Shown here in pieces: positions 24,256-34,566 of a stretch of 64,000 nt of DNA; position 1 is the stretch's first letter; each line of letters opens with the position of its first letter. This stretch comes from Paludibacteraceae bacterium (lineage in GTDB: Bacteria > Bacteroidota > Bacteroidia > Bacteroidales > Paludibacteraceae), in assembly GCA_024405875.1 (NCBI GenBank), contig JAKSOA010000002.1, positions 1 to 64,000 on the forward strand. The letters are read 5' to 3'. A program made the position numbers and the translations under genes. The notes beneath the pieces are model-generated. The model saw only the letters and a list, made by a program, of their open reading frames with translations. It had not been told where the DNA came from and ran no database searches.

Positions 24256-26241
24256 TTAAATCAACTTAAAGTCTAACTGTTTCTTATCAAGGTTTGCGTT
24301 CTCTACCATTATATTAACCTCATCGCCAAGGCGATAGACTTTGTGTGTGCGTTTGCCTGAGACGCAATAGTTCTTCTCATCGTAGGTGTAATAGTCATCA
24401 TCAAGGTCACGGATTGGTATCATTCCCTCACACTTGTTGCTTACAATCTCTACATAGATGCCCCACTCTGTTACGCCTGATATGACGCCTGAGAATACCT
24501 GCCCTTTCTTGTCTGCCATAAACTCCACCTGCTTGTACTTGATGGAGGCTCGCTCAGCGCTTGCCGCCACCTGCTCCATATCTGAGCAGTGTCCGCAGTA
24601 CTCCTCATACTTCTCCTGACTTGCTGACTTGCCGCCGCTCAGGTAACTTGCAAGCAGACGGTGCACCATCATATCGGGGTAACGGCGTATGGGTGATGTG
24701 AAGTGTGTGTAGTAGTCAAAGGCAAGTCCGTAGTGCCCTGCGTTCTCTGTGCTGTATATCGCCTTTGCCATTGAGCGTATGGCAACTGTCTCTATAAGGT
24801 TCTGCTCACGGGTTCCCTGTACCTTGTCAAGCAGGCGGTTTATTGAGCGTGACACCTCCTGACGCTCCCCCTCCGCCTTAAGGCTGTAGCCGAAACGCTT
24901 TATGAAGTCTGACAGGGTGTGTAGTTTATCTGGGTTTGGCTCCTCGTGTATGCGATAGACAAAGGTCTTTGGCTTGGCGTCTCCCTTTACCTTGCCTATC
25001 TTCTCAGCCACCGTGCGGTTTGCAAGCAGCATATACTCCTCCACAAGTTTGTTGGCGTCTTTCATCTCCTTAAAATAGACGCTGAGTGGCTTTCCCGTCT
25101 CATCTATCTCAAAACGCACCTCGGTACGCTCAAACGCTATGGCTCCCTCTGCAAAACGCTGGTCCCGCAATATTTTTGCTATGGCGTTGAGGTTTTTGAG
25201 TTCCTCTGCAAAATCTCCCTTGCCGCTCTCTATTATCTCCTGCGCTTCCTCATACGTGAAACGGCGGTTGCTGCGTATTACCGCTTTGGTTATGTTACGT
25301 TTTTTTATCTCCCCCGATGGCGTTATCTCAAATATGACAGAATATGTCAGTTTGTCCTCATCGGGGCGGAGTGAGCAGACCATATTACATAGTTTTTCAG
25401 GAAGCATTGGCACTGTGCGGTCCACAAGATAGACCGATGTGGCGCGGCTATATGCCTCCTTGTCTATTATATCGCCCTCTTTTACATAATGGGTTACGTC
25501 TGCTATGTGAACGCCTATCTCAAAGTTCCCGTTCTCAAGGCTCTTTATTGATATGGCGTCATCAAAATCCTTGGCGTCACGCGGGTCTATTGTGAATGTT
25601 GTCACACCACGATAGTCAAGACGGCGGGCTATCTCATCTTTTGATATATTGACATCAAGTTTCTCCGCCTCTGCGGCTATCTCATCGGGGTAAGAGTAGG
25701 GAAGGTTGAACTCCGCCAGTATGGCGTGCATCTCTGTGTCATTATTGCCGGCATCACCCAAAACATCTATTATCTCTCCAATGGGGTTACGGGCGTTATC
25801 GGGCCAATCAACCACCTTTACTATGACCTTTTGACCATTTGTAGCGCCTTTCAACTTGTCAAGTGGAATGTATATGTCATTTGTGAGTATGCGGTTGTCC
25901 ACTATGACAAACGCTACGTTGTTTGTGAGTGACAATACGCCTACAAAAGTCTCTCTTGAGCGTTTTAGTATCTCCACTATCTCCGCCTCCTCCTGATGTC
26001 CCTTGCGTGCGGCATACTTGATGGCTCGCACGGTATCTCCCTTCATAGCACGGTTTAGGTTGCGGTCTGCCACAAATACTTTTTCTCCGCCGTCATCGGG
26101 GACAATGTGCGCCTTGCCGTTGTTATTGCGGTCAAGCACTCCCACTATCTCTCTGCTGAAAATCTTTGCCGGCTCCGCCTTGCGGCTGAACTTAGCCTGC
26201 CGCGCCGCTTTCTTTAATAATCTTTGCTTTCTTCTTCCCAT
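24256..26241 (-). CDS. rnr: Ribonuclease R
   Basis: 661 aa from the ATG at 26241 (MGRRKQRLLKKAAR). A TTG three codons earlier is unlikely. Basic N-terminus, cold-shock domains (about 25-215), RNB catalytic domain (about 220-540, with DPRDAKDFDDAIS binding the metal), and C-terminal S1 domain (GQVFSGVISGVTEWGIYVEI, about 580-660). It degrades structured RNA 3' to 5'. It lies 12 bp downstream of the TerB/DnaJ gene. Two structured repeats follow its stop. Confidence 0.95.
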   Translation of the reverse strand: MGRRKQRLLKKAARQAKFSRKAEPAKIFSREIVGVLDRNNNGKAHIVPDDGGEKVFVADRNLNRAMKGDTVRAIKYAARKGHQEEAEIVEILKRSRETFVGVLSLTNNVAFVIVDNRILTNDIYIPLDKLKGATNGQKVIVKVVDWPDNARNPIGEIIDVLGDAGNNDTEMHAILAEFNLPYSYPDEIAAEAEKLDVNISKDEIARRLDYRGVTTFTIDPRDAKDFDDAISIKSLENGNFEIGVHIADVTHYVKEGDIIDKEAYSRATSVYLVDRTVPMLPEKLCNMVCSLRPDEDKLTYSVIFEITPSGEIKKRNITKAVIRSNRRFTYEEAQEIIESGKGDFAEELKNLNAIAKILRDQRFAEGAIAFERTEVRFEIDETGKPLSVYFKEMKDANKLVEEYMLLANRTVAEKIGKVKGDAKPKTFVYRIHEEPNPDKLHTLSDFIKRFGYSLKAEGERQEVSRSINRLLDKVQGTREQNLIETVAIRSMAKAIYSTENAGHYGLAFDYYTHFTSPIRRYPDMMVHRLLASYLSGGKSASQEKYEEYCGHCSDMEQVAASAERASIKYKQVEFMADKKGQVFSGVISGVTEWGIYVEIVSNKCEGMIPIRDLDDDYYTYDEKNYCVSGKRTHKVYRLGDEVNIMVENANLDKKQLDFKLI

Positions 26242-26252
26242 AATTTTCAACT

Positions 26253-27068
26253 TTATTTCATCCCTCTCTTCTCTTTTATAAGTTGATACGCCTCTCCTAC
26301 CGCCTTGAACTTTTCTGTGGCTGACTTACGCACTTTCTCTCCAAGTGTGTTCACCTTATCGGGGTGATACTTCATTGCCATACGACGGTACGCCCTCTTA
26401 ACCTCATCATCTGTGGCGTTGCTCTCTATCTCAAGTATGCTGTACGCCTGTGTTATGGTTATAGTACGCTGCGTTGTATGTTGCTGTCCGCCGCCTGTAT
26501 ATGTGCGGTATGCAGCCTTAATGGAGTGGTAATCCTCTTCTCTGACTCCCATTAAGGAACTCATTGAATATATGACATTTATCTCTGCCTGACATATATC
26601 TTGGTCTGCTGACGCTATCTTGAACAGCAGATGCACTAATTCAAGCCTGCCTGAGTAATTAAGGCGGGTACGTATCTGAGAACAGACATCGCGGTAACTG
26701 TAGTTTGTAGCAAGAATTTTTTTGAGCATCTGAAGCGCCTCCTTGCCCTCTTCTTCTGTAAAATTGGCTCGCAGAAAGGACTTTACCACCTCTAACTCAC
26801 TTTTGGTTGCCGCACCATCGGCCTTCATAACTGAGCCGGCAAGGAGCATAAGCACCATAAGGAAGTCTCCTTGTGTGGTCTTTCTCGACTTTGCCTTGCG
26901 GTCTCCCTTCTCAAAATCATTATAGTTTGGGGATTCCCCTCCGTCTCCTATTGTATTTTCAGTGCCATTGGAGAATGCGTTTGCAATTAGAACACCAATG
27001 ATGGCTCCGATTGGACCCCCAAGGGTCCAACCCAAACCACCTAATATTAGTTTACTCCAAAAGCCCAT
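26253..27068 (-). CDS. TerB and DnaJ domain protein (DjlA-like co-chaperone)
   Basis: 271 aa. A Gly-rich hydrophobic N-terminus (GLGWTLGGPIGAIIGVLIANAF) could anchor it in the inner membrane. A TerB-like helical domain (about 65-180) includes LMLLAGSVMKADGAATKSEL. The C-terminal J domain (about 200-268) carries HPD (MAMKYHPDKV). This architecture is that of DjlA, which stimulates DnaK. It precedes rnr in the operon. Confidence 0.9.
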   Translation of the reverse strand: MGFWSKLILGGLGWTLGGPIGAIIGVLIANAFSNGTENTIGDGGESPNYNDFEKGDRKAKSRKTTQGDFLMVLMLLAGSVMKADGAATKSELEVVKSFLRANFTEEEGKEALQMLKKILATNYSYRDVCSQIRTRLNYSGRLELVHLLFKIASADQDICQAEINVIYSMSSLMGVREEDYHSIKAAYRTYTGGGQQHTTQRTITITQAYSILEIESNATDDEVKRAYRRMAMKYHPDKVNTLGEKVRKSATEKFKAVGEAYQLIKEKRGMK

Positions 27069-27074
27069 AATCTG

Positions 27075-27641
27075 TTATTCAAGTGAACCGAGCAGTGCGT
27101 TCAATGCTGAAACGGCTGTTGCTGTGTTGGCAGAGCTTGCTGCCTTGACTGTGGCATTTGAAACCTGGTTTGCGGCTCCTGTAATCTGACTGCCAAGTGC
27201 TGAAAGTGAGCTGAAGTCTGTATTTACAAGGGTGTTGATTGTACTGCCTACATTGTTGTTTGTAATAAGGTTTGTAGCACTTCCAACCATACCTGTGGCA
27301 AAATCCTTGTAGAAATCAGCGTTCTTGTAGTTGTCTTTAATCTGCATTGCACTTGTAGCAAGTTGTATTGCACTGAGAATGTTGCTTGTATTGCTCATAT
27401 CAAGCTTACCTGCTGCCTTGTAGTTGTTGTACATACTAAGAATTGCTGAACCTGCATTTGTACCTGCTTGCTGTGCCGCTGATGTGGCTGGAGCGGCGCC
27501 AAGCATAGTTGCAACCGTGCTTGCAATGCTTGAGTTTGCAGAACTTGAGCTTGTAGAAGCTGTTGATGACTTGCTGCTACCGCAGCTTACGAGTGCGAAT
27601 GCCATTGTCAGGCATACAACTGTTGAAATAACTTTTTTCAT
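27075..27641 (-). CDS. Ser/Ala-rich lipoprotein of unknown function
   Basis: 188 aa. The lipobox FALVSC places Cys near residue 20. A Ser/Thr/Ala linker (SSKSSTASTSSSSANSS) is followed by a predicted helical region (AGTNAGSAILSMYNNYKAAG) and a low-complexity C-terminus. Similar small lipoproteins are common in Bacteroidales, but no function is established. It lies 6 bp upstream of the TerB/DnaJ gene. Its codon use is like the surrounding core genes. Confidence 0.75.
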   Translation of the reverse strand: MKKVISTVVCLTMAFALVSCGSSKSSTASTSSSSANSSIASTVATMLGAAPATSAAQQAGTNAGSAILSMYNNYKAAGKLDMSNTSNILSAIQLATSAMQIKDNYKNADFYKDFATGMVGSATNLITNNNVGSTINTLVNTDFSSLSALGSQITGAANQVSNATVKAASSANTATAVSALNALLGSLE

Positions 27642-27667
27642 AATGATAATTAATTAAAAATGAAACA

Positions 27668-29797
27668 TTAAATGATTTTTGTATTGCTATCTAATAGACG
27701 GTCTACCTCTCCTTCCTTGAACTGCTCAGGATAGAGGACTATGAAACTGTTCCGTTTTACTTTTGCAACTAACTCCGGTATAAGTTTGTCTTGTTCAACT
27801 GTATATGAGAATGAGTGCTGACGTGCCGATACCACTACAAGTAAATCATTCATCTGCAATGCTTGTAGTGGTTCTTCAAGTGAGAACCTCTCAATGGTTA
27901 TGTGTGTTACGGCTACATTGTTCCTATGTTTGACGGCTACCGCCTTAAATGACTCCGCCACTTTTTCTGTGGCATACATCTCCACCGTGGCTCCTGTCTG
28001 ACTTGCGAGTGTGAGCATTGCCACGCACCACTTCTCAAATCCGCTCTCATTCTCGGCTCCCACAGGTGCCACTATCAGAATGCGGCTTGTGGTTGAGAGT
28101 GGCTGGATAGATGAGAATATGTAAACCATACGGTTCACACTGCTTGTGATTGTGTCATAGAGAGACCTGAAGAGTGTGGTGGAGAGTGACGGCTTACGGC
28201 TTACTCCCATTACAACATCTGATATGTTTTTCTCTCTTATCACATTTGTTATGCCGCTGGCAACATTAAGGTCATAGCGTTTAATCTTCTTAACCTTATT
28301 GTCTGTTGAGGCTCCAAGGTAGGCGGCACGTTCAAGCAGTTTATCGGCGTTATCCGCCTCTTGTGTATTAACGCTCTGATAATCAACTACATTCAGGGCA
28401 TACATTGGTTGCTTGTACTTACTGTCATTAAGTATGACCGCAAGTTCCATAAGTTTTTCAAGTGTCTCCTCATTTGATACAGGCAGCAGTACGCGCATCT
28501 CCGGACGGTAGTCTGAGGCGTGTGACTTCTCCTCTCCTGTAAGTGCCAGGCTCCTTGCCGCCTTCTCTGTAACAAATGAACTTATTATGCAGGTGAAAAG
28601 AATCATTATTATGGTGCCGTTCAGTATCTCTGATGTGAGAAGTCTTACCTCCGCCCCCGCACCTGTCACCCCGATGACACAGTTATAGGCGAGCATAACG
28701 GCTACAAGTGAGTATGCCGCCTTGGCGTTGCTGAGTCCGAACATCATTGTGCGTTCATCGTGGCTCATATTATATGTAAGGCGTGTGGCATCAGCGGCGA
28801 GGAACTTTGAAAGGGTTGCCACCGCTGTCATTATCAGGGCAACCAAAATGGTAGTGAAACCGCCGAAAATAAGTTTTACATCAACCATCATTCCTACGCT
28901 TATAAGGAAAAATGGTATGAATATGGCGTTGCCTACAAAGTTTATGCGGTTCATAAGGGGAGAACGCTTTGGTATGAGGCGGTTTATTGAGATGCCGGCA
29001 AGGAACGCTCCTATTATATACTCCATTCCGGCAAGTTTTGCCATAAATGAAGAGAGCAGCACAAGGGCAAGCACAAATATGTATTGTAGAATATTATCTG
29101 CATAGTGTTTGAAGAACCATGTGGCAAGTTTTGGAAAGAGGAAGAAGACTATGAACAGATAAAGAGCCACTGATACTATGAATCTTAACCAGAAGGCGGG
29201 TGTCATATCTCCTTTTGCCACTTGAAGAACTACGGCAAGCACCACAAGTGAGAGCAGCATCGCTACCATTGTGCCTCCCACTGTTATTGTGACTGAGCGG
29301 TTGCGGCTTACTCCGTAACGGCTTACTATGGGGTAGGCAAGCAGTGTGTTTGAGGCGAACATACTTGCAAGCACAACAGCGGCAAGTATGGTGTATTTTA
29401 TTAGCGATTCAGTGAGAAGAAGCCCGCTGAATATGTGGTACATTAGTATGAAGCCTGCGGCGAATCCTATTATTACGGGTATCAGGAATGTGTAGGTTCC
29501 AAAGACCAGACTCTTATTGCGGTTATGCATAAAGTCATTCATATCCATATCTATACCTGCTATGAACATTATGTAGAGCATACCTACCTGCCCGAACAGT
29601 TGGAAACTGCTGTCATTTGAGAGCAATCCTAATCCGTTCTCTCCAAAGAGCACTCCTGCTATTATAAGTCCCACGATGTGGGGTATATGGAGTTTGTCAA
29701 ATATCATAGGGGCGAACAGTATTATGAGCAGCACTACTGAGAAGAGTAGCACCGGGTCTGTCAGCGGCAATGATAATATTGTGTCAAAATACTCCAT
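27668..29797 (-). CDS. CPA2-type cation:proton antiporter with C-terminal Usp-like domains
   Basis: 709 aa. About 12 membrane segments in residues 10-415, with family motifs LYIMFIAGIDMDMNDF and IIGAFLAGISINRLIPKRS. The cytoplasmic remainder (about 430-705) looks like two universal-stress-protein folds (MRVLLPVSNEETLEKLMELA, RILIVAPVGAENESG). It exchanges Na+ or K+ for H+ at the inner membrane. It lies 9 bp downstream of proA, so co-expression with proline synthesis would fit an osmotic or ionic stress role (inference). Confidence 0.9.
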   Translation of the reverse strand: MEYFDTILSLPLTDPVLLFSVVLLIILFAPMIFDKLHIPHIVGLIIAGVLFGENGLGLLSNDSSFQLFGQVGMLYIMFIAGIDMDMNDFMHNRNKSLVFGTYTFLIPVIIGFAAGFILMYHIFSGLLLTESLIKYTILAAVVLASMFASNTLLAYPIVSRYGVSRNRSVTITVGGTMVAMLLSLVVLAVVLQVAKGDMTPAFWLRFIVSVALYLFIVFFLFPKLATWFFKHYADNILQYIFVLALVLLSSFMAKLAGMEYIIGAFLAGISINRLIPKRSPLMNRINFVGNAIFIPFFLISVGMMVDVKLIFGGFTTILVALIMTAVATLSKFLAADATRLTYNMSHDERTMMFGLSNAKAAYSLVAVMLAYNCVIGVTGAGAEVRLLTSEILNGTIIMILFTCIISSFVTEKAARSLALTGEEKSHASDYRPEMRVLLPVSNEETLEKLMELAVILNDSKYKQPMYALNVVDYQSVNTQEADNADKLLERAAYLGASTDNKVKKIKRYDLNVASGITNVIREKNISDVVMGVSRKPSLSTTLFRSLYDTITSSVNRMVYIFSSIQPLSTTSRILIVAPVGAENESGFEKWCVAMLTLASQTGATVEMYATEKVAESFKAVAVKHRNNVAVTHITIERFSLEEPLQALQMNDLLVVVSARQHSFSYTVEQDKLIPELVAKVKRNSFIVLYPEQFKEGEVDRLLDSNTKII

Positions 29798-29806
29798 TTC
29801 ACCAGG

Positions 29807-31051
29807 TTATTTACGTGTTTGTCCGTCGCCGTTTATGAGCCATTTGTATGTGGTTAGTTCAGGCAACGCCATTGGACCGCGGGCGTGCAGTTTCTGGGTG
29901 CTTATGCCTATCTCGGCTCCCATTCCAAACTGTGCTCCGTCTGTGAAACTTGTTGGTGCGTTCACATATACACAGGCTGCGTCCACCTCTTTCTGGAAGC
30001 GTGCCGCCGCCTGAGCGTTCTCTGTTATTATACACTCACTGTGTTTTGATGAATTTATGGCTATGTGCCTGAGGGCCCTGTCAATGTCATCTACTGTCTT
30101 CAACCCCATACGGTATGCCATAAACTCGTGCCCGAAGGTATTCTCCGTAGCCTTTTCAAGTAACTCTGACGGGTAGTTGCCTGCAAGGAATGTATATGCT
30201 TTGGTGTCAGCCTCTATTACAACATTTTTTTCTGCAAGCGGTTTGCATATTGCCGGAAGGTCTGACAGGCGTTTGGCGTCTATTATCAGTGTGTCAAGGG
30301 CGTTGCATACGCTTACACGGCGTGTCTTTGCGTTGGCAATTATGGCTGTGCCTTTAGTTAGGTCGGCATCGGAGTGGAAATAGGCGTGGACAACTCCGGC
30401 TCCAGTCTCAATAACAGGCACTTTTGCGTTCTCACGCACAAACTTGATAAGCCCCGCTCCGCCTCGTGGTATTATGAGGTCAACATAACCTACGGCGTCC
30501 ATAAGTTCAGCCGTAGCCTCTCTGCCGGCTGGCATAAGGTGTACTGTGTTGGTGTCAAGATTATGTTTTGCAAGTACGCTCTTAATGAGTGTGACTATGG
30601 CAAGATTTGAGTTATAGGCATCTGTACCGCCTTTTAGCACGCACACATTGCCACTCTTAAGGCATAGTGAGAATACGTCAAAACTCACATTGGGGCGTGC
30701 CTCATATATTATGCCTATGACTCCGAAAGGAACCGTGCGTTTTGTAAGGTGAAGTTCGTTTGGCAGGGTGCGTTGCTCAAGTGTGCGTCCAAGCGGACTC
30801 TCAAGCGTGGCTACCTTACGCATATCTGCGGCAATATCTTTTATGCGCTGCTCTGTAAGTTGCAGACGGTCATAGAGCGGATTGCTACGCTCCATTTTAT
30901 CCAAATCCTTCTGATTTGCCTCTAAAAGTTCCGCTGTGCGAGCCTCAGCGGTGTCTGCCACATCATTAAGTACTGCGTTGATAACCTCTTCTGTTACAAG
31001 GTTCAACTTTCTTGATGCCTCTAATGCTTCCTCTTTCCAATTATTCTCCAT
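29807..31051 (-). CDS. proA: Gamma-glutamyl phosphate reductase
   Basis: 414 aa, an aldehyde-dehydrogenase fold. Recognisable segments are [35 protein letters not shown], and [14 protein letters not shown], which carries the catalytic Cys. Reduces glutamyl-5-phosphate to the semialdehyde in proline synthesis. It lies 74 bp downstream of proB, with a family 2 repeat in between. Confidence 0.95.
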   Translation of the reverse strand: MENNWKEEALEASRKLNLVTEEVINAVLNDVADTAEARTAELLEANQKDLDKMERSNPLYDRLQLTEQRIKDIAADMRKVATLESPLGRTLEQRTLPNELHLTKRTVPFGVIGIIYEARPNVSFDVFSLCLKSGNVCVLKGGTDAYNSNLAIVTLIKSVLAKHNLDTNTVHLMPAGREATAELMDAVGYVDLIIPRGGAGLIKFVRENAKVPVIETGAGVVHAYFHSDADLTKGTAIIANAKTRRVSVCNALDTLIIDAKRLSDLPAICKPLAEKNVVIEADTKAYTFLAGNYPSELLEKATENTFGHEFMAYRMGLKTVDDIDRALRHIAINSSKHSECIITENAQAAARFQKEVDAACVYVNAPTSFTDGAQFGMGAEIGISTQKLHARGPMALPELTTYKWLINGDGQTRK

Positions 31052-31067
31052 AACGCTTACATCATTA

Positions 31068-31103
31068 GATACTTCGCATTACACCGTAATGCTCAGTATG
31101 ACG
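31068..31103 (-). repeat. Dispersed repeat family 2, copy with extended inner hairpin
   Basis: On the minus strand the outer stem is ATACT/AGTAT (31095-31099 with 31069-31073), a compensated change from ATTCT/AGAAT. The core keeps GAGC...GCGA. The inner stem is extended to GCATTAC-GGT-GTAATGC (31076-31092). It lies in the proB-proA junction, 16 bp from the proA start. Confidence 0.75.
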
Positions 31104-31125
31104 TTTAATTGCTAATTATTAATTG

Positions 31126-32211
31126 TTAATTATTAATTATCCACAGGTAGTCACAGCGCACTGCTGGTCTTAGCCCCTTTTTCCCGATGGATTGGGACAT
31201 TTTATCACTGTCATACTGTGCCTTTCCTATGGCTATATCTTTACCTTGACTATCTTTTATTGTTATTATGTCTCCCTTACAGAACTCTCCGCCAACCGCT
31301 GTTATTCCTATGAAGAGCAGTGATGTGGCGTTTTCTGAAAGTAGTGCCTTGCGTGCATTGTCATCTATTGTTATGGTGCCTTTTGAAAAACTCTCACTAT
31401 GGGCTATCCACTTTTTTACACTGGAGAGTTCACGCCCCGTTGGAAGGAATCTTGTGCAAAGTGTGTCAGAGCCTTCACTGAGCAATGAGGTGAGTATGTT
31501 GTCTCTCTTTCCATTGGCTATTATCACCTCTATTCCCTCTGCGGCAACCTTACGGGCTATGTTTGTTTTTGTCAACATTCCTCCGCGTCCGAATGATGAT
31601 TTTGATGAGAGTATATATTTCTCAATGTTAACTCCCGCCTCCACCTCTCCTATTACCTTGGCATCGGGGTCAGAAGGGTTGCCTGTGTAGATGCCGTCAA
31701 TGTTACTGAGGATTATGAGTGCCTCTACATTCATCATAGTGGCTACCATTCCGCTTAGTTCATCATTGTCTGTGAACATCAGTTCTGTGAGTGATATGGT
31801 GTCATTCTCATTTAGTATGGGCACTACTTTATGCTGGAGTAACTGGGTTATGCAGTTCTTCTGGTTAAGGTAGTGGTTGCGGGTTGATAATGCCTCTTTA
31901 GTTGTGAGTACCTGTCCGCAAAAGATGCCGTGCTTGGAGAATAGTTCATAGTAAAGGTTTATGAGGCGTGCCTGTCCTATTGATGAGAAAATCTGACGTG
32001 CCGATACGGGGTCGGGCTCTTTCTCAAGTTTCAGTATTGACCTACCCGATGCCACCGCTCCCGATGAAATCAGTACTATTTCAACTCCTGCCTTATGAAG
32101 TTCAGCCATCTGGTTTACAAGTTGGGACATACGCTCAGTGTCAAGCGTGCCATCTTTGTGGGTGAGGACATTGCTTCCTATCTTTACTGCTATGCGTTTA
32201 AAACGGTACAT
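31126..32211 (-). CDS. proB: Glutamate 5-kinase
   Basis: 361 aa. Amino-acid kinase domain (RIAVKIGSNVL at the start, IVLISSGAVASG, ILNENDTISL, FTDNDELSGMVA, then FGRGGMLTK). A C-terminal PUA domain covers about 270-355. It makes glutamyl-5-phosphate and is usually inhibited by proline. The full two-domain length is present. It follows the acyl-CoA ligase gene by 1 bp. Confidence 0.95.
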   Translation of the reverse strand: MYRFKRIAVKIGSNVLTHKDGTLDTERMSQLVNQMAELHKAGVEIVLISSGAVASGRSILKLEKEPDPVSARQIFSSIGQARLINLYYELFSKHGIFCGQVLTTKEALSTRNHYLNQKNCITQLLQHKVVPILNENDTISLTELMFTDNDELSGMVATMMNVEALIILSNIDGIYTGNPSDPDAKVIGEVEAGVNIEKYILSSKSSFGRGGMLTKTNIARKVAAEGIEVIIANGKRDNILTSLLSEGSDTLCTRFLPTGRELSSVKKWIAHSESFSKGTITIDDNARKALLSENATSLLFIGITAVGGEFCKGDIITIKDSQGKDIAIGKAQYDSDKMSQSIGKKGLRPAVRCDYLWIINN

Positions 32212-32212
32212 T

Positions 32213-33868
32213 TTACTTGTCTTTGTTTCTTATGTCAACTCTCTTTATTTTGCCGCTTATGGTCTTTGGCAACTCATCAACAAACTCCATTACACGGGGA
32301 TATTTGTATGGTGCGGTAACTTTCTTTACATAGTCTTGCAATGTCTTTATAAGTGCATCTCCGGCTTGTGACTTATACTCGTCAGCAAGTACTACGGTGG
32401 CTTTTACAACCTGACCTCTGATTGGGTCAGGGACTGCTGTTATGGCACACTCAACTACTGCGGGGTGTGACACAAGGGCGCTCTCCACCTCAAACGGACC
32501 TATGCGGTAACCTGATGACTTGATTACGTCATCATTCCTGCCTACGAACCAGAAATATCCGTCCTCATCACGCCAAGCCTCATCGCCAGTGTGGTATAGT
32601 CCGTTATTCCAGGCGGCGTATGTCTTCTGCTCATCTTTCAGATAACCGCGGAACAATCCGCAGGGCTTGGCATCGGGGTTAGCGTGTATCACTATCTCTC
32701 CGCGCTCTCCTACCTCCGCAGGGGTACCGTCCTCTTTTATTATATCTACATCATACGCAGGGTTAGGCCGACCCATTGAGCCTGGTTTTGGCTCCATCCA
32801 AGGGGTTGTGAGCACTGTGCAGGTGGTCTCCGTCTGCCCGAATCCCTCTCTGAGTTTTACTCCTGTGAGTTTGTAGAACTCATCATATACGCTTGGGTTC
32901 AACGCTTCTCCCGCTATGCAACACCACTCAAGTGATGAGAGGTCATACTTTGTAATGTCCTCTTGTATCATAAAGCGGAATATTGTAGGTGGGGCGCAGA
33001 ATGATGTTATATGGTAGTCTTGTATCATCTGCAACATATCTGCAGGGGTGAATTTCTCGTGGTCATATACAAATATTGAGGCTCCTGCTATCATCTGTCC
33101 GTAGAGTTTTCCCCATACAGCCTTACCCCAACCTGTGTCAGCAACAGTCAGGTGCAGGCTATCTTCTCTGAGGTTATGCCAATAACTGCCTGTGACTATG
33201 TGCCCAAGCGGATAGAGGAAGTCGTGCGCCACCATCTTTGGCTCTCCTGTGGTACCTGATGTGAAGAACATTAACATAATGTCTGAATTGGTGTTCACAT
33301 TGGCGGGCCTTACAAATGGTGCGGCGTTCTCTATGCCTGCGGCAAGGTCTTGGAAACCTTGTGCCACTGCCGGTCCCGCTGAGATTATATGCTCAAGGGT
33401 TGGACAGTCGGGCTTAGCCTCCAATACGTGACTCTGTACTATAGGGTCTCCTACGCACACAATCGCCTTTATATCAGCCTCGTGGCAACGGTAAATAATA
33501 TCCTTGCCCGTGAGCAGGTGGGTTGCCGGTATTACTACGGCTCCCAACTTATGAAGGGCTATTATTGAGAACCAGAACTCATATCGGCGCTTTAAGATGA
33601 GCATAACCTTGTCTCCCTTGCCTATTCCAAGTGACTGGAAATATGAGGCGGTGCGGTCTGTCTTCTCTTTGAGGGCGGCGTATGTGAAATCTATATGCTC
33701 ACCTTTGTCATTTGTCCAGCAAATGGCACGTTTCTCAGGGTTCTCTTTTGCCCAAGCGTCAACTACATCATAGGCGAAGTTGAAACTCTCAGGTACTTTT
33801 ATTCTGAAATTGCTCTCAAAATCCTCTTGTGATGTGAATTTTGTTTGAGATACGAATCTTTCTAACAT
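32213..33868 (-). CDS. AMP-forming acyl-CoA synthetase
   Basis: 551 aa of the ANL superfamily. The P-loop [18 protein letters not shown] is near residues 203-220. [14 protein letters not shown] (about 335-348) and [20 protein letters not shown] (about 425-445) follow. The conserved C-terminal Lys is in [14 protein letters not shown]. The sequence is of the type acting on short- to medium-chain fatty acids rather than strict acetyl-CoA synthetase; the exact substrate is not evident. It is preceded by an XRE-cupin regulator 4 bp upstream, a common pair in Bacteroidetes. Confidence 0.9.
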   Translation of the reverse strand: MLERFVSQTKFTSQEDFESNFRIKVPESFNFAYDVVDAWAKENPEKRAICWTNDKGEHIDFTYAALKEKTDRTASYFQSLGIGKGDKVMLILKRRYEFWFSIIALHKLGAVVIPATHLLTGKDIIYRCHEADIKAIVCVGDPIVQSHVLEAKPDCPTLEHIISAGPAVAQGFQDLAAGIENAAPFVRPANVNTNSDIMLMFFTSGTTGEPKMVAHDFLYPLGHIVTGSYWHNLREDSLHLTVADTGWGKAVWGKLYGQMIAGASIFVYDHEKFTPADMLQMIQDYHITSFCAPPTIFRFMIQEDITKYDLSSLEWCCIAGEALNPSVYDEFYKLTGVKLREGFGQTETTCTVLTTPWMEPKPGSMGRPNPAYDVDIIKEDGTPAEVGERGEIVIHANPDAKPCGLFRGYLKDEQKTYAAWNNGLYHTGDEAWRDEDGYFWFVGRNDDVIKSSGYRIGPFEVESALVSHPAVVECAITAVPDPIRGQVVKATVVLADEYKSQAGDALIKTLQDYVKKVTAPYKYPRVMEFVDELPKTISGKIKRVDIRNKDK

Positions 33869-33872
33869 AATA

Positions 33873-34424
33873 TTACAATATTATTGCAAGGAAACGGGTT
33901 TTCTCTCCGTCCAATGCTTTCATTCCATGTGGCTTGGTGGCGTCAAAGAAGATGCTGTCGCCCTCTTCCAGTACAACCTCCTTGCCATCAACACTCAATA
34001 ACATCCTTCCTTTTTCCACTAAGTTGAATTCCTGACCAGGATGTGAGTTCAGGTGCATAGGTGCGTCGCTAGGGTCAACCGTCACAAGGAACGGCGTTGC
34101 CTTGGCGCCTTTGAATCCTCCTGCCAAATCTCTATATTTATAGGCTTTGGAACGCTCTACTGATATACCACCACCCTTGCGGGTGATGAAAAAGGTTTGG
34201 GCGTGGGTTTCATCGCCGTTGATTAACACTGCGGCGTCAACTCCAAAAATCTGACCTACGTTACAAATGAAATTCATAGGAATATCCACATTCCCACTCT
34301 CATACTGAACATATCGCTCCTCTGTAACGCCTGTCCTGGCAGCCATTTCGGCTGTTGAGAGTTCCATTGCGTCACGCAAGCCTGCAAGCCTGGCGGCAAT
34401 GTCCTTAATCTGCTGGTTTATCAT
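33873..34424 (-). CDS. XRE-cupin transcriptional regulator
   Basis: 183 aa. N-terminal helix-turn-helix (about 8-62: [26 protein letters not shown]) and C-terminal cupin (about 105-180: [40 protein letters not shown]). The cupin probably senses a small metabolite. It leads the operon with the acyl-CoA synthetase and likely controls it. A strong Bacteroidetes promoter lies just upstream. Confidence 0.9.
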   Translation of the reverse strand: MINQQIKDIAARLAGLRDAMELSTAEMAARTGVTEERYVQYESGNVDIPMNFICNVGQIFGVDAAVLINGDETHAQTFFITRKGGGISVERSKAYKYRDLAGGFKGAKATPFLVTVDPSDAPMHLNSHPGQEFNLVEKGRMLLSVDGKEVVLEEGDSIFFDATKPHGMKALDGEKTRFLAIIL

Positions 34425-34443
34425 AACAAACTATTTTAACAAG

Positions 34444-34475
34444 CAAAAATACAATTTTATGGGGTAATTAGCAAA
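34444..34475 (-). promoter_or_regulatory. Promoter of the XRE-cupin operon
   Basis: On the minus strand TTTG (34475-34472) is separated by 20 bp from TATTTTTG (34451-34444), a near-perfect -33/-7 match. The predicted transcript starts near 34437, about 13 nt before the ATG. Confidence 0.7.
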
Positions 34476-34509
34476 TATTTTTCTGCGGTCTGCGCTAAAT
34501 GTTAAAATT

Positions 34510-34540
34510 TTTGTACTTTCAGTTATTTAGATTAAATTTG
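34510..34540 (+). promoter_or_regulatory. Promoter of the PCMD/5-alpha-reductase/OYE operon
   Basis: TTTG at 34510-34513 and TAAATTTG at 34533-34540 are separated by 19 bp, the full consensus. It is divergent from the XRE-cupin promoter 35 bp away, so that regulator could control both sides. It shows that the PCMD gene starts at the ATG at 34567, not at the GTG at 34540. Confidence 0.75.
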
Positions 34541-34566
34541 TGCCGTTTTTTAAACATAGGTGTATA

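Noticed and set aside
12528..34424. Many antisense frames of 60-200 codons opposite minus-strand genes
   Set aside because: They are shadows of strongly coding genes, without start context or family features. Their length follows from codon bias of the real strand.
34540..34566. GTG start extending the PCMD protein by nine residues
   Set aside because: The GTG overlaps the -7 element of a full-consensus promoter, and the ATG at 34567 begins a standard signal peptide.
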